Below, one piece after another: positions 17,658-26,049 of a stretch of 64,000 nucleotides of DNA (position 1 is the stretch's first letter; each line of letters opens with the position of its first letter). Below the pieces are notes generated by a model. It saw nothing but the letters and a program-made list of their open reading frames with translations. It had not been told where the DNA came from and made no database searches. A program made the position numbers and the translations under genes. This stretch comes from Verrucomicrobiia bacterium (GTDB lineage: Bacteria; Verrucomicrobiota; Verrucomicrobiia; Limisphaerales; JAEYXS01). The stretch covers positions 62,001 to 126,000 of the forward strand of contig DASWYF010000002.1 of assembly GCA_036405135.1 (NCBI GenBank). Reading direction: 5' to 3'.

Positions 17658-18959
17658 ATGAATGTGATTCGCCTGACAGCGACGAATTTCGCCGACGAGA
17701 TGCGGCAGTTGACCGGTCATTCCAGCCTGTTTGACCAGACGATCGAGGCGCGTACGCGGGAGATCGTGGAGGGAGTGTATCTGCGCGGGGATGCCGCGGT
17801 GCTCGAATATACGGAGAAGTTCAATGGCGTGCATCTGGCGCCGGAGGATCTGGCGGTGAGTCAGGCGGAGAGTTTCAATGCGTCTTTGCAGGCGGATGAG
17901 CATTTGCGCCGGGCGGTGGATATCGCCAGCAGCAACATCGAGCTGTTCGCGCGCAAGGCGCTGCGGAAGAACTGGACGGGGAAGAATCGCCAGGGGGCGA
18001 CGGTGGGGGAGAAGTTCGATCCGTTTCAGCGCGTGGGCATCTACATCCCGGGCGGCACGGCTCCGCTGGTTTCCACGGCTTTGATGACGGTGACGTTGGC
18101 GCGCGTGGCGGGTTGTCAGGAGATCGTGGTCTGCACGCCTTGTGATAATCAGGGGAAGATCAATCCGGCGCTGCTCTTCGCGGCGCGGCAGGCGGGGGCG
18201 ACGGAGATTTATCGGGTGGGTGGGGCGCAGGCGATCGCGGCGATGGCGTATGGCACACCGACGATCAAGCATGTGCAAAAAGTTTTCGGACCGGGCAACG
18301 CGTATGTGGTGACGGCGAAGCGCCTCTTGTTCGGTCACGTGGCGGTCGACCTCTTGCCGGGGCCGAGCGAGGTGATGGTGATCGCGGATGATTCGGCGAA
18401 TCCCAAGTTCATCGCCGCCGATCTGCTGGCCCAGGCGGAGCATGGTTCCGGCCATGAGCGAGTCTGGATGGTCACGACCTCCATCAAGCTGCTGCACGCC
18501 GTGGAGCGGGAGATCAACAACCAGTTGCCCAAACTTTCACGTCACGAATTCATCGGCAAGGCATTGCACAACCATGGTCACCTGATCTTGGTGAAATCCA
18601 TGGACGTGGCGGCAGACGTGGCGAATGCGCTGGCACCGGAGCATTGCGAGATCATGACGAAGGACGCCGAGAAGCTGAGCGAGAAGATCACCACCGCTGG
18701 CGCGATTTTCCTCGGTGGTTATTCGCCGACGGTCATGGGCGATTACATGGCGGGACCGAGCCACACCTTGCCCACGGGCGGGGGCGGATTATCCTTCGCC
18801 GGCTTGACGGTGGACCAATTTCAGCGTCGTACGAGCCTGGTGCAGTATAACCGGACGGCTTTGCAGAAATCGGTGTCCACCATCCAGAAGTTCGCCGAGA
18901 TGGAAGGCTTGGACGCGCATGGCCGCTCCGCGACCATTCGCTTGGAGGGCAATAAGTGA
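17658..18959 (+). CDS. hisD: Histidinol dehydrogenase
   Basis: A 433-residue zinc enzyme that oxidises L-histidinol to L-histidine in two NAD-dependent steps. VGIYIPGGTAPLVSTALM, VFGPGNAYVVTAKRLL, VDLLPGPSEVMVIAD, DLLAQAEHGSGHE (metal Gln/His and catalytic residues) and GDYMAGPSHTLPTGGG (His) are all present. Length matches the family. The stop overlaps the hisC start by four bases (GTGA), so hisD-hisC are coupled. The upstream 50 bases and first codons are duplicated at 16173; this copy is the intact one. Confidence 0.97.
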   Translation: MNVIRLTATNFADEMRQLTGHSSLFDQTIEARTREIVEGVYLRGDAAVLEYTEKFNGVHLAPEDLAVSQAESFNASLQADEHLRRAVDIASSNIELFARKALRKNWTGKNRQGATVGEKFDPFQRVGIYIPGGTAPLVSTALMTVTLARVAGCQEIVVCTPCDNQGKINPALLFAARQAGATEIYRVGGAQAIAAMAYGTPTIKHVQKVFGPGNAYVVTAKRLLFGHVAVDLLPGPSEVMVIADDSANPKFIAADLLAQAEHGSGHERVWMVTTSIKLLHAVEREINNQLPKLSRHEFIGKALHNHGHLILVKSMDVAADVANALAPEHCEIMTKDAEKLSEKITTAGAIFLGGYSPTVMGDYMAGPSHTLPTGGGGLSFAGLTVDQFQRRTSLVQYNRTALQKSVSTIQKFAEMEGLDAHGRSATIRLEGNK

Positions 18960-20092
18960 GCGCGGGCAAAATTTCCAAAGGCGGAAAATCTCCCGCTAAA
19001 TTAATTCGGCCCATGGTGCATGCCTTGCATCCGTATGTGCCGGGTGAGCAGCCGCGCATCCGCGGGCTCGTGAAGCTGAACACGAACGAGAATCCGTATC
19101 CGCCCTCACCGAAAGTGATCGAGGCGACGAAGGCGGCGGTGGATGGGCGGCTGCGGCTGTATCCGAATCCCACGGCGCAAGCGCTCCGCGAAAAGCTGGC
19201 GAAGCTGCACAAGTGCGCGCCGGAAAATATCATCATCGGCAACGGCTCGGATGAACTGCTGATCATGGCGGTGCGGGCCTTCACGGAACCGGTGGCGACG
19301 GGCGCGCCCGTGGACAAGACGACGGTGCAGTATTTCACGCCGAGTTATTCGCTCTACCCGGTGTTGTCCGACATTCATGGTTCGCGGACGAACGGTGTGC
19401 CGTTGAAGGCGGACTTCGGGATTCCGACGGTGGCGGAGTTGAAGCAGGGGAAGCAGTGGCAGTTCAATGCGGCGCTGACTTTCGTCACGACACCGAATGC
19501 GCCGAGTGGTCGCGGTTATTCGGTGGCGGAGTTGGAAGCACTCTGCCAGGCGCAGAAGGGGATCATCGTCTTGGATGAGGCGTATGTGGACTTCGCCAAG
19601 GAGAATGCCTTGGACCTTGCGTTGAAGTATCCGCATGTGATCGTCTCGCGGACGTTCTCGAAGGCGTATTCGCTCTGCTTCCAGCGGGTGGGTTATTTTG
19701 TGGCGCATGCGGAGGTGGTGGCGGCGCTGGATAAGATCCGGGACAGCTACAATGTGAATGGGCTTGGGCAGGTGGCCGCCTTGGCGACTCTCAGCGACCT
19801 GCCGTATTACCGGGCGGGCTTTAAGAAGATCATCGCCACACGGAGCCGGTTGACGGAGGAGTTGACCGGGTTGGGCTTCACGGTGCTGCCGAGCCAGACG
19901 AATTTCATCCTCACCAAACCACCAGCATTTCCGGCGGAGCAGTGGTTGGGCAAGTTGCGTGACCGGAAGGTGTTGGTGCGGTGGTTCAAGTATCCAGAGG
20001 TGCGGGATTATCTGCGGATCACAATCGGGTCGGAGGGGGAGGCGGAGGTGCTTCTCAAGGCGGTGAAGGGGATATTGGCAGGGGCGAGGTGA
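18956..20092 (+). CDS. hisC: Histidinol-phosphate aminotransferase
   Basis: A 378-residue PLP enzyme of fold type I that transaminates imidazole-acetol phosphate to histidinol phosphate. It uses a GTG start overlapping the hisD stop. KLNTNENPYPPSP is the HisC N-terminal signature; GNGSDELL binds the cofactor phosphate; TPNAPSGR and VLDEAYVDFA hold the Asn and Asp contacts; the Schiff-base lysine is in SRTFSKAYSLCFQRVGY. A 25-residue leader of low complexity precedes the fold. It forms a two-gene his operon with hisD. Confidence 0.95.
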   Translation: MSAGKISKGGKSPAKLIRPMVHALHPYVPGEQPRIRGLVKLNTNENPYPPSPKVIEATKAAVDGRLRLYPNPTAQALREKLAKLHKCAPENIIIGNGSDELLIMAVRAFTEPVATGAPVDKTTVQYFTPSYSLYPVLSDIHGSRTNGVPLKADFGIPTVAELKQGKQWQFNAALTFVTTPNAPSGRGYSVAELEALCQAQKGIIVLDEAYVDFAKENALDLALKYPHVIVSRTFSKAYSLCFQRVGYFVAHAEVVAALDKIRDSYNVNGLGQVAALATLSDLPYYRAGFKKIIATRSRLTEELTGLGFTVLPSQTNFILTKPPAFPAEQWLGKLRDRKVLVRWFKYPEVRDYLRITIGSEGEAEVLLKAVKGILAGAR

Positions 20093-20263
20093 GAAGGGCG
20101 AAGCCGGTTGCACCGGCGGGCCAATTGAGGAAAACATCGAACATCGAGTGGGGGAGGTGGGATGTGGCTTGCTGGACTGGTGGCGGAGGCGATGGGGGCG
20201 GTTAGCGATTTGCTGGGCCGGAAATGAAGAGGGAAAATAACCATGTGTGGGACCTCTATAGGC
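20093..20263. other. Convergent gap between hisC and the toxin-like gene
   Basis: No gene seen. GCCGGT at 20103-20108 and ACCGGC at 20112-20117 form a short hairpin without a T run. AACATCGAACATCGA at 20132-20146 is a small tandem repeat. No immunity-type gene is present downstream of the toxin-like gene. Confidence 0.5.
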
Positions 20264-21481
20264 TTAAAGCATCGCCGGGAAAAATTGGTAGCCGTATTTG
20301 AAATCGATTTCTGACGCCTTATCCAGCAGCATCTTCCGTGTCATCACACCGGGGGGATTTACCTTCATGAAGGCGTTCCACTCACTGTGAATCTGACTCT
20401 GGTGAAGTTTCGGACTGATGTGCGCCGGAATCCCCCGCAAATTCTCCAGCGAGTGAAGCTCCGCCTTCGAAATTAGATTCGGATAATCCTCCCATGCCTC
20501 GCGCGGTACTGCGTGATGCACCTCCACCCTCTTCGCCAGTTCTGGATGCGCTGCGAAAAATGTCTTCTTATAATCCGTCGTCGTTGATTGCCCAAGCGTC
20601 GCCCGGGGCGGCTTGAAACCCTGCGGCCTCATCGCCACCCGCGCCCGGTTCGCCGCCACCGTCACCCGCGCCGCCACCTGCGGGAAGAGCCCCTGCGCGT
20701 GGCTGAGCCGGCCCCCGGATGCTCTTTTCGCCACCTCGCCCAGATCCGCAGCCTTCCCCGCGTGCTTCAATTTCGAGAACGGCACCAGCAACGTGGCCAT
20801 CTCCAGCGCGGCCTCGCCGCCCAGCCGATGATTAGCCTCGCTCTCCACCACCGCCCGCCCCCGCGCCGTCTTCAGCTCGAAATAATTCACCCCGTGCGAT
20901 TCCCCCACCTGCCGCGCCTTATCGTCATAATACGCCCCGGCCAAATCCGCCACATCCTGCTCCATCTCTACCAGGGGCGTGTCCTTCACATAGATCGCAA
21001 GGTCCACTGCCGCGTCTCCCAGCTTCGTCGCCGTGTCGATCGGATGCCGTAACACCTGCCACAGCCCTCCCACCAGCGACTCCGCTCCTTCGCTCACCCC
21101 CTGCGCGGCCGCCTTCAACCGGGCCGGACCGGCATTCACCATCCGCACTTCGTTCGCGAAACCCTGGAGCGACTCCGCGTCCCCGCCGAATCGCAGGAAC
21201 CGTTCCCCGTTCCCTTCATCACCGAAATTCTTCGTCGAAAGGATCTCTACCACGAACACCGCCATCCCTGTCTCCCGATTGTAGAGAAACGGCTCCGCCA
21301 CCCGGAAAAGCTTTCCTTGCGCCGCCAGTGCATCCGCGCTCACTCCCGGTAATTCCGCCAGCGAAATATAAACCTCCGGCTCGACCTTCACCGATCCTCC
21401 GCGGAAATACCACGCCGCCCAGACCGCCAATCCCAATACCAAAAGTACCAGCCCTAACTTCATCCAAATAAAACTTTTCAT
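20264..21481 (-). CDS. Membrane-anchored protein with C-terminal HNH-like nuclease (polymorphic toxin-like)
   Basis: A 405-residue protein. The ATG at 21481 is chosen because GAGGAG lies six bases before it; the frame is open 16 codons further. MKSFIWMKLGLVLLVLGLAVWAAWYF is a membrane anchor or uncleaved signal. Residues 30-290 are an Ala-rich, partly helical region (VSEGAESLVGGLWQVLRHPIDTA) resembling pre-toxin linkers. From about residue 300, VEVHHAVPREAW (His322-His323), LHSLENLRGIPAHISP and LHQSQIHSEWNAFM form a histidine-rich treble-clef pattern of the HNH/ENDO VII superfamily toxins (AHH/LHH-like). A DNase or RNase activity is inferred. No immunity gene is recognised on either side. Confidence 0.68.
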   Translation of the reverse strand: MKSFIWMKLGLVLLVLGLAVWAAWYFRGGSVKVEPEVYISLAELPGVSADALAAQGKLFRVAEPFLYNRETGMAVFVVEILSTKNFGDEGNGERFLRFGGDAESLQGFANEVRMVNAGPARLKAAAQGVSEGAESLVGGLWQVLRHPIDTATKLGDAAVDLAIYVKDTPLVEMEQDVADLAGAYYDDKARQVGESHGVNYFELKTARGRAVVESEANHRLGGEAALEMATLLVPFSKLKHAGKAADLGEVAKRASGGRLSHAQGLFPQVAARVTVAANRARVAMRPQGFKPPRATLGQSTTTDYKKTFFAAHPELAKRVEVHHAVPREAWEDYPNLISKAELHSLENLRGIPAHISPKLHQSQIHSEWNAFMKVNPPGVMTRKMLLDKASEIDFKYGYQFFPAML

Positions 21482-21893
21482 ACCCATCTCCTCATTGTTA
21501 CCCGTGCTTACTCTCGCAAGTCTAGTCATCGCCTCCTATTCATCCCGAAACCAAGAAATCCCGCACTTACAAAAAATCAGCCCCGTTTGTAAACCAGCCA
21601 ACGACTACTGCCTTCCATTTCTTTTTGGTTCCCAGCGGGCCGGGATGTGCCGCCAAGTGTAAAGGGCAGTTTCCATTTCATCTTTAACGTGCATGAAGCG
21701 CGCTTTCAGCGCTTGGGCAGACACCGCGCCATACATGGGGCGTTGCTCCATCTGGAATGAAGCGGGCCTTTGGCCCTGATTATATCCGTTGAGATCGAGT
21801 GGCGCCTTAGCCAAACTTGACAACGGCTTTCGATTCACGCCCAATCGGAATCGAAAAGCGAAATGAAAGTTTGGTAAGCGAAGCTACCCCGCA
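21482..21893. other. Intergenic region with hairpin-rich repeat-like stretch
   Basis: A gene-free gap between two divergent genes. Between about 21690 and 21780 there are small hairpins: AAGCGC (21696-21701) with GCGCTT (21709-21714), and GGGCC (21764-21768) with GGCCC (21772-21776). A 79-codon open frame on the minus strand (21605-21844) covers this part, but its protein looks like translated repeat and I do not call it a gene. Promoters for both flanking genes must lie here; none is clear. Confidence 0.5.
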
Positions 21894-23600
21894 ATGGTTC
21901 AGCCCATGAAGTCGTCGCCTGTTCAATCCATGCGCTCTCTGCTCGCCATCGCCTGCATTTTGGCATGGCTCACGGGTCTCTCACTGGGCGCGGCGGAATC
22001 CCGTCCCAATGTCGTTTTTATCGTCATTGATAATGTGGATTTCGGCTACTTGGGCAAATGCTACGGCGGCACCAGCCTGACGCCTCATCTTGATCGCATC
22101 GCGGAGCGCGGGGTGAAATTCACACGCGCCTATGCGGTCACGCCGTTGTGCGTGCCGAGCCGATACACCTGCCTGAGCGGGCGCTACGCCTCGCGCGGAC
22201 ATGCCACAGCAAATGATGATGACGACGGGGAAGGCGGCAGCCACGTGGCGCTGGAAGCAGACCGGCCAAACCTGCCCAAGGTGATGCATCAGGCCGGTTA
22301 CCGAACGGGCTTCGTCGGCAAGTATCACCTCGAGTCGGAGAAGTATGACCGCTTCCGTGGCAAAAATGGCGACGTCTTCGGCACCGAGGCGGATGCGTGG
22401 TTGAAGCAGCGCAGCGCGTGGCTGACCGGACGCATCAAGGAGCGCGGGTTTGATTTCGTCGCCGCGCCGATCGACTTCCGCGTGTCGCAGTTCAAGGGCA
22501 TCGACCTCTACGGCGAACGCTACAGCCACAACCTCGAAGTCGAGGTGCTTGGCGCACTGAATTTCATCGAACAAAGCAAGGAGCAGCCGTTCTTCCTCTA
22601 CCTGGCAACACATCTCCTGCACCTGCCGATCGATGCAAAGCTGCTGCTCGATGATTACGCAAAGTATGGCCGCGTGACCGAGGGCGGTTTGCTGCCCGAG
22701 GCGCCCAAAGTGCCCATGCCCTCGCGCAAGGAAATCTACGACACCGCCAAAGCGGCGGGCGCAAAGACCGCGCAGCAATTCGGCATGCACTGGCTGGACT
22801 GCGGCATCGGCGCGGTGGTGCAGCGTCTTGAGGAACTCAAACTGCTCGACAACACGCTGCTCGTCGTCTTTTCAGACAACAACCAGCGCGGCAAGGAGAC
22901 GCTCTATGAAGGCGGGGCGCGCGTCCCGCTGCTGGTGATGTGGCCGAAGCGATTGAAAGCCGGCACGGAATGCGACCGCATCGTCGCCAACACGGATTTT
23001 GCGCCCACTATTTTTGCCGCCTGTGGAATCACGCCGCCCACCGGCATGATACTCGATGGCCGCAACTTCCTGCCGGTGCTCGCCAACGCCAAGGCGCCGT
23101 GGCGCGATGGGCTGCTCCTCGAAAACGGGCACACGCGTGCGATCGTCACCGACCAGTGGAAATACGTGGCGCTACGCTATCCGCCGGAGGTGCAGGAAAA
23201 GATCGCGGAAGTGGATCGCACCGGAAAATTTCCGCCCCTGACAGCGAAAGCGGAGTTGTTTTTCGACAAGTTCAAAAAGACCCTCACGCCCGAGCAATGG
23301 AACTTCGCGCGTAACTCATGGCGCTGGCACACGCAGGGAAACAATTACATGAAGTCCATCGATGATTTCCCCTTCCAGTTCGACGCGGATCAATTGTTCG
23401 CGATGGGCAGCGGTCTGGCCCCGCAGGACACGAAGAACCTCGCCAACATCCCCGCAAATGCCGAGGTGCTCGCGGACATGAAAGCAAAGCTCAAGCAAGC
23501 GCTCATCCCGCTCGAACAGCCCTTCGGCGAGTTCGGTACGAAATATCCGGCCGCGCCCGCCCCCATGTCGCGCAAGCAAAAGCGCATGCTGGAGAAGTGA
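21894..23600 (+). CDS. Secreted type I sulfatase
   Basis: A 568-residue arylsulfatase-family enzyme that hydrolyses sulfate esters. A signal peptide (LLAIACILAWLTGLSLGAA) follows; starts at 21894, 21906 and 21930 are all possible. RPNVVFIVIDNVDFGYLG binds calcium through the Asp pair. LCVPSRYTCLSGRYASRG is the sulfatase signature, with Cys86 of CxPSR as the residue converted to formylglycine. GKYHLE holds the active-site Lys/His and VVFSDNNQRGK the second calcium site; the usual DHG is replaced by DNN. Such enzymes are abundant in Verrucomicrobia and act on sulfated polysaccharides. No carbohydrate partner gene adjoins it. Confidence 0.92.
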   Translation: MVQPMKSSPVQSMRSLLAIACILAWLTGLSLGAAESRPNVVFIVIDNVDFGYLGKCYGGTSLTPHLDRIAERGVKFTRAYAVTPLCVPSRYTCLSGRYASRGHATANDDDDGEGGSHVALEADRPNLPKVMHQAGYRTGFVGKYHLESEKYDRFRGKNGDVFGTEADAWLKQRSAWLTGRIKERGFDFVAAPIDFRVSQFKGIDLYGERYSHNLEVEVLGALNFIEQSKEQPFFLYLATHLLHLPIDAKLLLDDYAKYGRVTEGGLLPEAPKVPMPSRKEIYDTAKAAGAKTAQQFGMHWLDCGIGAVVQRLEELKLLDNTLLVVFSDNNQRGKETLYEGGARVPLLVMWPKRLKAGTECDRIVANTDFAPTIFAACGITPPTGMILDGRNFLPVLANAKAPWRDGLLLENGHTRAIVTDQWKYVALRYPPEVQEKIAEVDRTGKFPPLTAKAELFFDKFKKTLTPEQWNFARNSWRWHTQGNNYMKSIDDFPFQFDADQLFAMGSGLAPQDTKNLANIPANAEVLADMKAKLKQALIPLEQPFGEFGTKYPAAPAPMSRKQKRMLEK

Positions 23601-23951
23601 TGCATCCCGGCCAGTATCATTATGTAGCGGTGTGGCGAAGAAAAGAGGGAGCGGTCTTTTTGGATTCGGGCTTCGTTTTGGATCAGCGCATGACAACTCT
23701 GGGCTGATGGATGGATTCCTTTTTGGGATACGGGGTAGGGCGGGAAGTTAGAGCCTCGTCACCTCGTCTGCTACGATAGCCAAAAAAAGCGCAAAAGGCG
23801 CAAAGGGAAGAGGTTAGTTCTGCCTCATTATCCCGCGGGCGGGACAGCTGCGAGGGAAAGCAAAACGGGCGTCACTTGCGTGACGCCCGTGGGTTGAAAA
23901 AGGTCCGTTAAGGATTGGGGGGTGTTCAGGTTGGCGAAGGGCCGGATGGTT
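23601..23951. other. Gene-free convergent region with repeat fragments
   Basis: No gene seen. 23751-23773 (GAGCCTCGTCACCTCGTCTGCTA) resembles 17524-17544 before hisD, and the purine-rich AAAAGCGCAAAAGGCGCAAA that follows resembles 15989-16010, so these look like dispersed repeat fragments. A terminator at 23862-23890 closes the minus-strand pseudopilin set. Confidence 0.45.
23862..23890 (-). terminator. Terminator of pseudopilin set A
   Basis: ACGGGCGTCAC (23865-23875) pairs over 11 bp with GTGACGCCCGT (23880-23890) around TTGC. Read on the minus strand it is followed by TTTT. It lies 61 bases past the stop of the gene at 23952. Confidence 0.85.
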
Positions 23952-25232
23952 TCAGATTTCTTTCCAGGAGGTGACGATGAAGCCGCGGTGGAGGTTGATG
24001 CGTCCGAGGTTTTCATCGTAGTGGAAGTTGACGTTACCGTTCATCTGGACGGTCTTGGTGACGCTGGCTCCGGTCATGTTTTCGAGGGTGCTGTTGCCGC
24101 CGCCGTTCATAGTATAGCTGGCGTGGGGGGCGTAGATGACGCCGGTGAAGGCGCCGTTGCCATTGATGGTGAGGGTGGTGTTGGCGGGTGTACCCCAGTA
24201 GAAGAAATTGGTGGCATTGCCGGAGTGGTTGACGACGCCGTTGCCGGTGATTTTTGCGCTGGGGCCGGCCATGTAGAGGTTGAGTGAGGCGCCTTTTTGG
24301 ATGGTGATGGTGTCCTGGCCCGTCATGTTGATTTCGGTGTCAATGATGAGGCGGGCTTGCACGTTGCTTTTGACGAGGAGGTTGCCGGTGAGGCTGGGGA
24401 TGCGGTAGTCACCGCTGGAGCTGATGACGTATTGGTAGCCGGTGGCATTGCCAGGGGTGAAGCCGCCGCTGAAGGGGGGGGAGACATCGGGAAAGGCCAC
24501 GTTCATGTCGTCGGAGAAGTAACCGGGCTGGATGCCGCTGGAACCGGAGGCCTGCCAGGCGAGGTCTCCCACGGCGCCGTTGTTGCCAATGCCGACCGAG
24601 CCGCCGGGACCAGTGGAGACGTGTCCGTATATGTTGGCGTTTCCGGCAGCGAGGGCATTGACGAGGCCGGAGTTGGTAGCGACATCTCCGTTGGCTTTGC
24701 GTTTGCTGGGGGTGTAGAGGCCGTTGGTGCTGTAGTTGGGGTCTTGGGAGTCGAAGCTATCCACGTTGATCTGGTTGCCGTTGAGAGTGATTTGTCCTTT
24801 GGCGACCATGCCTTTGGAGAATATGCCGTCACGGCGTGTTTCCACTTTTATTGTGCGCCGGATGTAATCACCGTTCAGAGGCGCTTTCATATAAGCGGTG
24901 GAGTAGATGACGGGTGTGAGGCCGTTGGAGATCACGACGAGTGCGGAGCCGCTGCCGACCGTGCGCCATTTGAGGCAGCCGTTTTGGGACGGATACCAGC
25001 TGTTGGAGGTGAGGTTGGTGCCCTTGGTCTGGTGCAGGTGTGCCAGCGCCTCTTCCACGCCCGCTTCCACCACAGGGATGCAGGTGTTCCATGTCTGTGA
25101 ACGCGCGATGGACTGGTGCTGCGCGCTGACGAGATCAAGATATGCGGCCAGCATGAAGCCGATCACGAGGCTCACCATGAGCACGCCGATGACCACGAAG
25201 CCCGGGCGGCGGTTATGTAGGCGGATGATCAT
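23952..25232 (-). CDS. PilX-like pseudopilin/adhesin with beta-solenoid C-terminus, set A
   Basis: A 426-residue protein. A short basic leader (MIIRLHNRRPGFVVIG) runs into a hydrophobic helix (VLMVSLVIGFMLAAYLDLVSAQ), as in minor pilins though without the usual Glu5. RSQTWNTCIPVVEAGVEEALAHL follows and is nearly shared with the set B protein at 34259. The rest is Gly/Asn/Thr-rich and beta-predicted, ending with repeated GNG units (ITGNGVVNHSG, INGNGAFTGVIYAPHA) and NVNFHYDENLG. The C-terminal pattern resembles small solenoid domains of PilX-like and cell-surface proteins. It is 30 bases after the prepilin gene at 25263 and probably co-transcribed. Exported surface role inferred. Confidence 0.65.
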   Translation of the reverse strand: MIIRLHNRRPGFVVIGVLMVSLVIGFMLAAYLDLVSAQHQSIARSQTWNTCIPVVEAGVEEALAHLHQTKGTNLTSNSWYPSQNGCLKWRTVGSGSALVVISNGLTPVIYSTAYMKAPLNGDYIRRTIKVETRRDGIFSKGMVAKGQITLNGNQINVDSFDSQDPNYSTNGLYTPSKRKANGDVATNSGLVNALAAGNANIYGHVSTGPGGSVGIGNNGAVGDLAWQASGSSGIQPGYFSDDMNVAFPDVSPPFSGGFTPGNATGYQYVISSSGDYRIPSLTGNLLVKSNVQARLIIDTEINMTGQDTITIQKGASLNLYMAGPSAKITGNGVVNHSGNATNFFYWGTPANTTLTINGNGAFTGVIYAPHASYTMNGGGNSTLENMTGASVTKTVQMNGNVNFHYDENLGRINLHRGFIVTSWKEI

Positions 25233-25262
25233 GCGTGTCTCTTTCCTTTGGCGATGCTGGGG

Positions 25263-25718
25263 TCAGTAGATGTAGTTTTGTAGTCCATGGCGGGAGATCA
25301 TGGTTTTCATCTCCCGTTTGTGAGTGATGTTGCCGGAGTTCCAACTCAGGTTGACTGTCACCTGGCGCATGTCAGCGCTGTAACTTTCATTGAAAGTAAC
25401 ATTTGTAATGGTGAGTGTGCCATTGTATTGCAATCCTTGATTGCCATCTGCAGGCCAGAATGGCGCGGTGAAAGTCGCGGGCACGAAGCCGGTTTGCGTG
25501 ATCTGGTCCCAGCTATAAAGCCGGATCGTTTCCATCTTCTCCAGCATCACTTGTGTGGCACGCAAGTTTTCGCGCGCTGAACGGATGATGGCCATGCCGG
25601 AACTGATGCCTGCATAAAGCGAGACGAACAGGATGCCGAAGACAGCCATCCCGATGAGGGTTTCAATCAATGTCATCGCCGCCTGTCGGGGAGCGAATGA
25701 TTTCAGTGTCAGTTTCAT
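25263..25718 (-). CDS. Prepilin-type (PilV/GspI-like) protein, set A
   Basis: A 151-residue type IV prepilin-like protein (Met at 25718; an upstream Met at 25724 is possible). The class III-like cleavage site is AAMTLIETLIGMAVFGILFVSLYAG, with Glu5 after the cleaved Ala/Met. SARENLRATQVMLEKMETIRLYSWDQIT is almost identical to the set B homologue (33211). The C-terminal half is a beta-sheet pilin head. It is the first gene of a two-gene set with the PilX-like gene; a PilW-like gene is absent here but present in set B. It would be cleaved by a PilD peptidase encoded elsewhere. Confidence 0.85.
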   Translation of the reverse strand: MKLTLKSFAPRQAAMTLIETLIGMAVFGILFVSLYAGISSGMAIIRSARENLRATQVMLEKMETIRLYSWDQITQTGFVPATFTAPFWPADGNQGLQYNGTLTITNVTFNESYSADMRQVTVNLSWNSGNITHKREMKTMISRHGLQNYIY

Positions 25719-26049
25719 AGGCAATCAGGAGCTCTGAGCACCTGTGCCCACATGTTAAGCAAAGGGCCTGCCAAGGATGCATTCTGCCACTGCAAATCTC
25801 CAATTGTGAGCTATTCCGCCATTGATAGGTCTGTATGGGTCTATAGTTGATGATATATAAGAACTTATCTGTGTGCCCATGCGGCTATAGTTGCTTGTAA
25901 CATGGTCGAAAGACACCGCATTGTAAGGGCAATTTTTGCTTGCTGTCCTGTCCATTGCTCTTGGTGTGTGTCTTGTTTCTGAGCACTCACTTTTTTATTT
26001 GGTTTCCTCTTTTCAGACGGGCATCTCTTCCTACATTTGTTTGGTCCAG
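25719..26049. promoter_or_regulatory. Divergent intergenic region with a 15-base direct repeat
   Basis: No gene seen between the divergent pseudopilin set A and the GYF_2 gene. The motif ATGnGnCTATAGTTG occurs at 25835-25849 and again at 25879-25893, 44 bases apart, about four helical turns, which fits a pair of regulator binding sites. The region is AT-rich (TGATATATAAGAAC at 25850-25863) and so a likely promoter area. No factor can be assigned. Confidence 0.4.

Noticed and set aside
21605-21844. 79-codon minus-strand frame before the sulfatase gene
   Set aside because: It covers a hairpin-rich repeat-like stretch, has no start signal, and its sequence looks like translated repeat.
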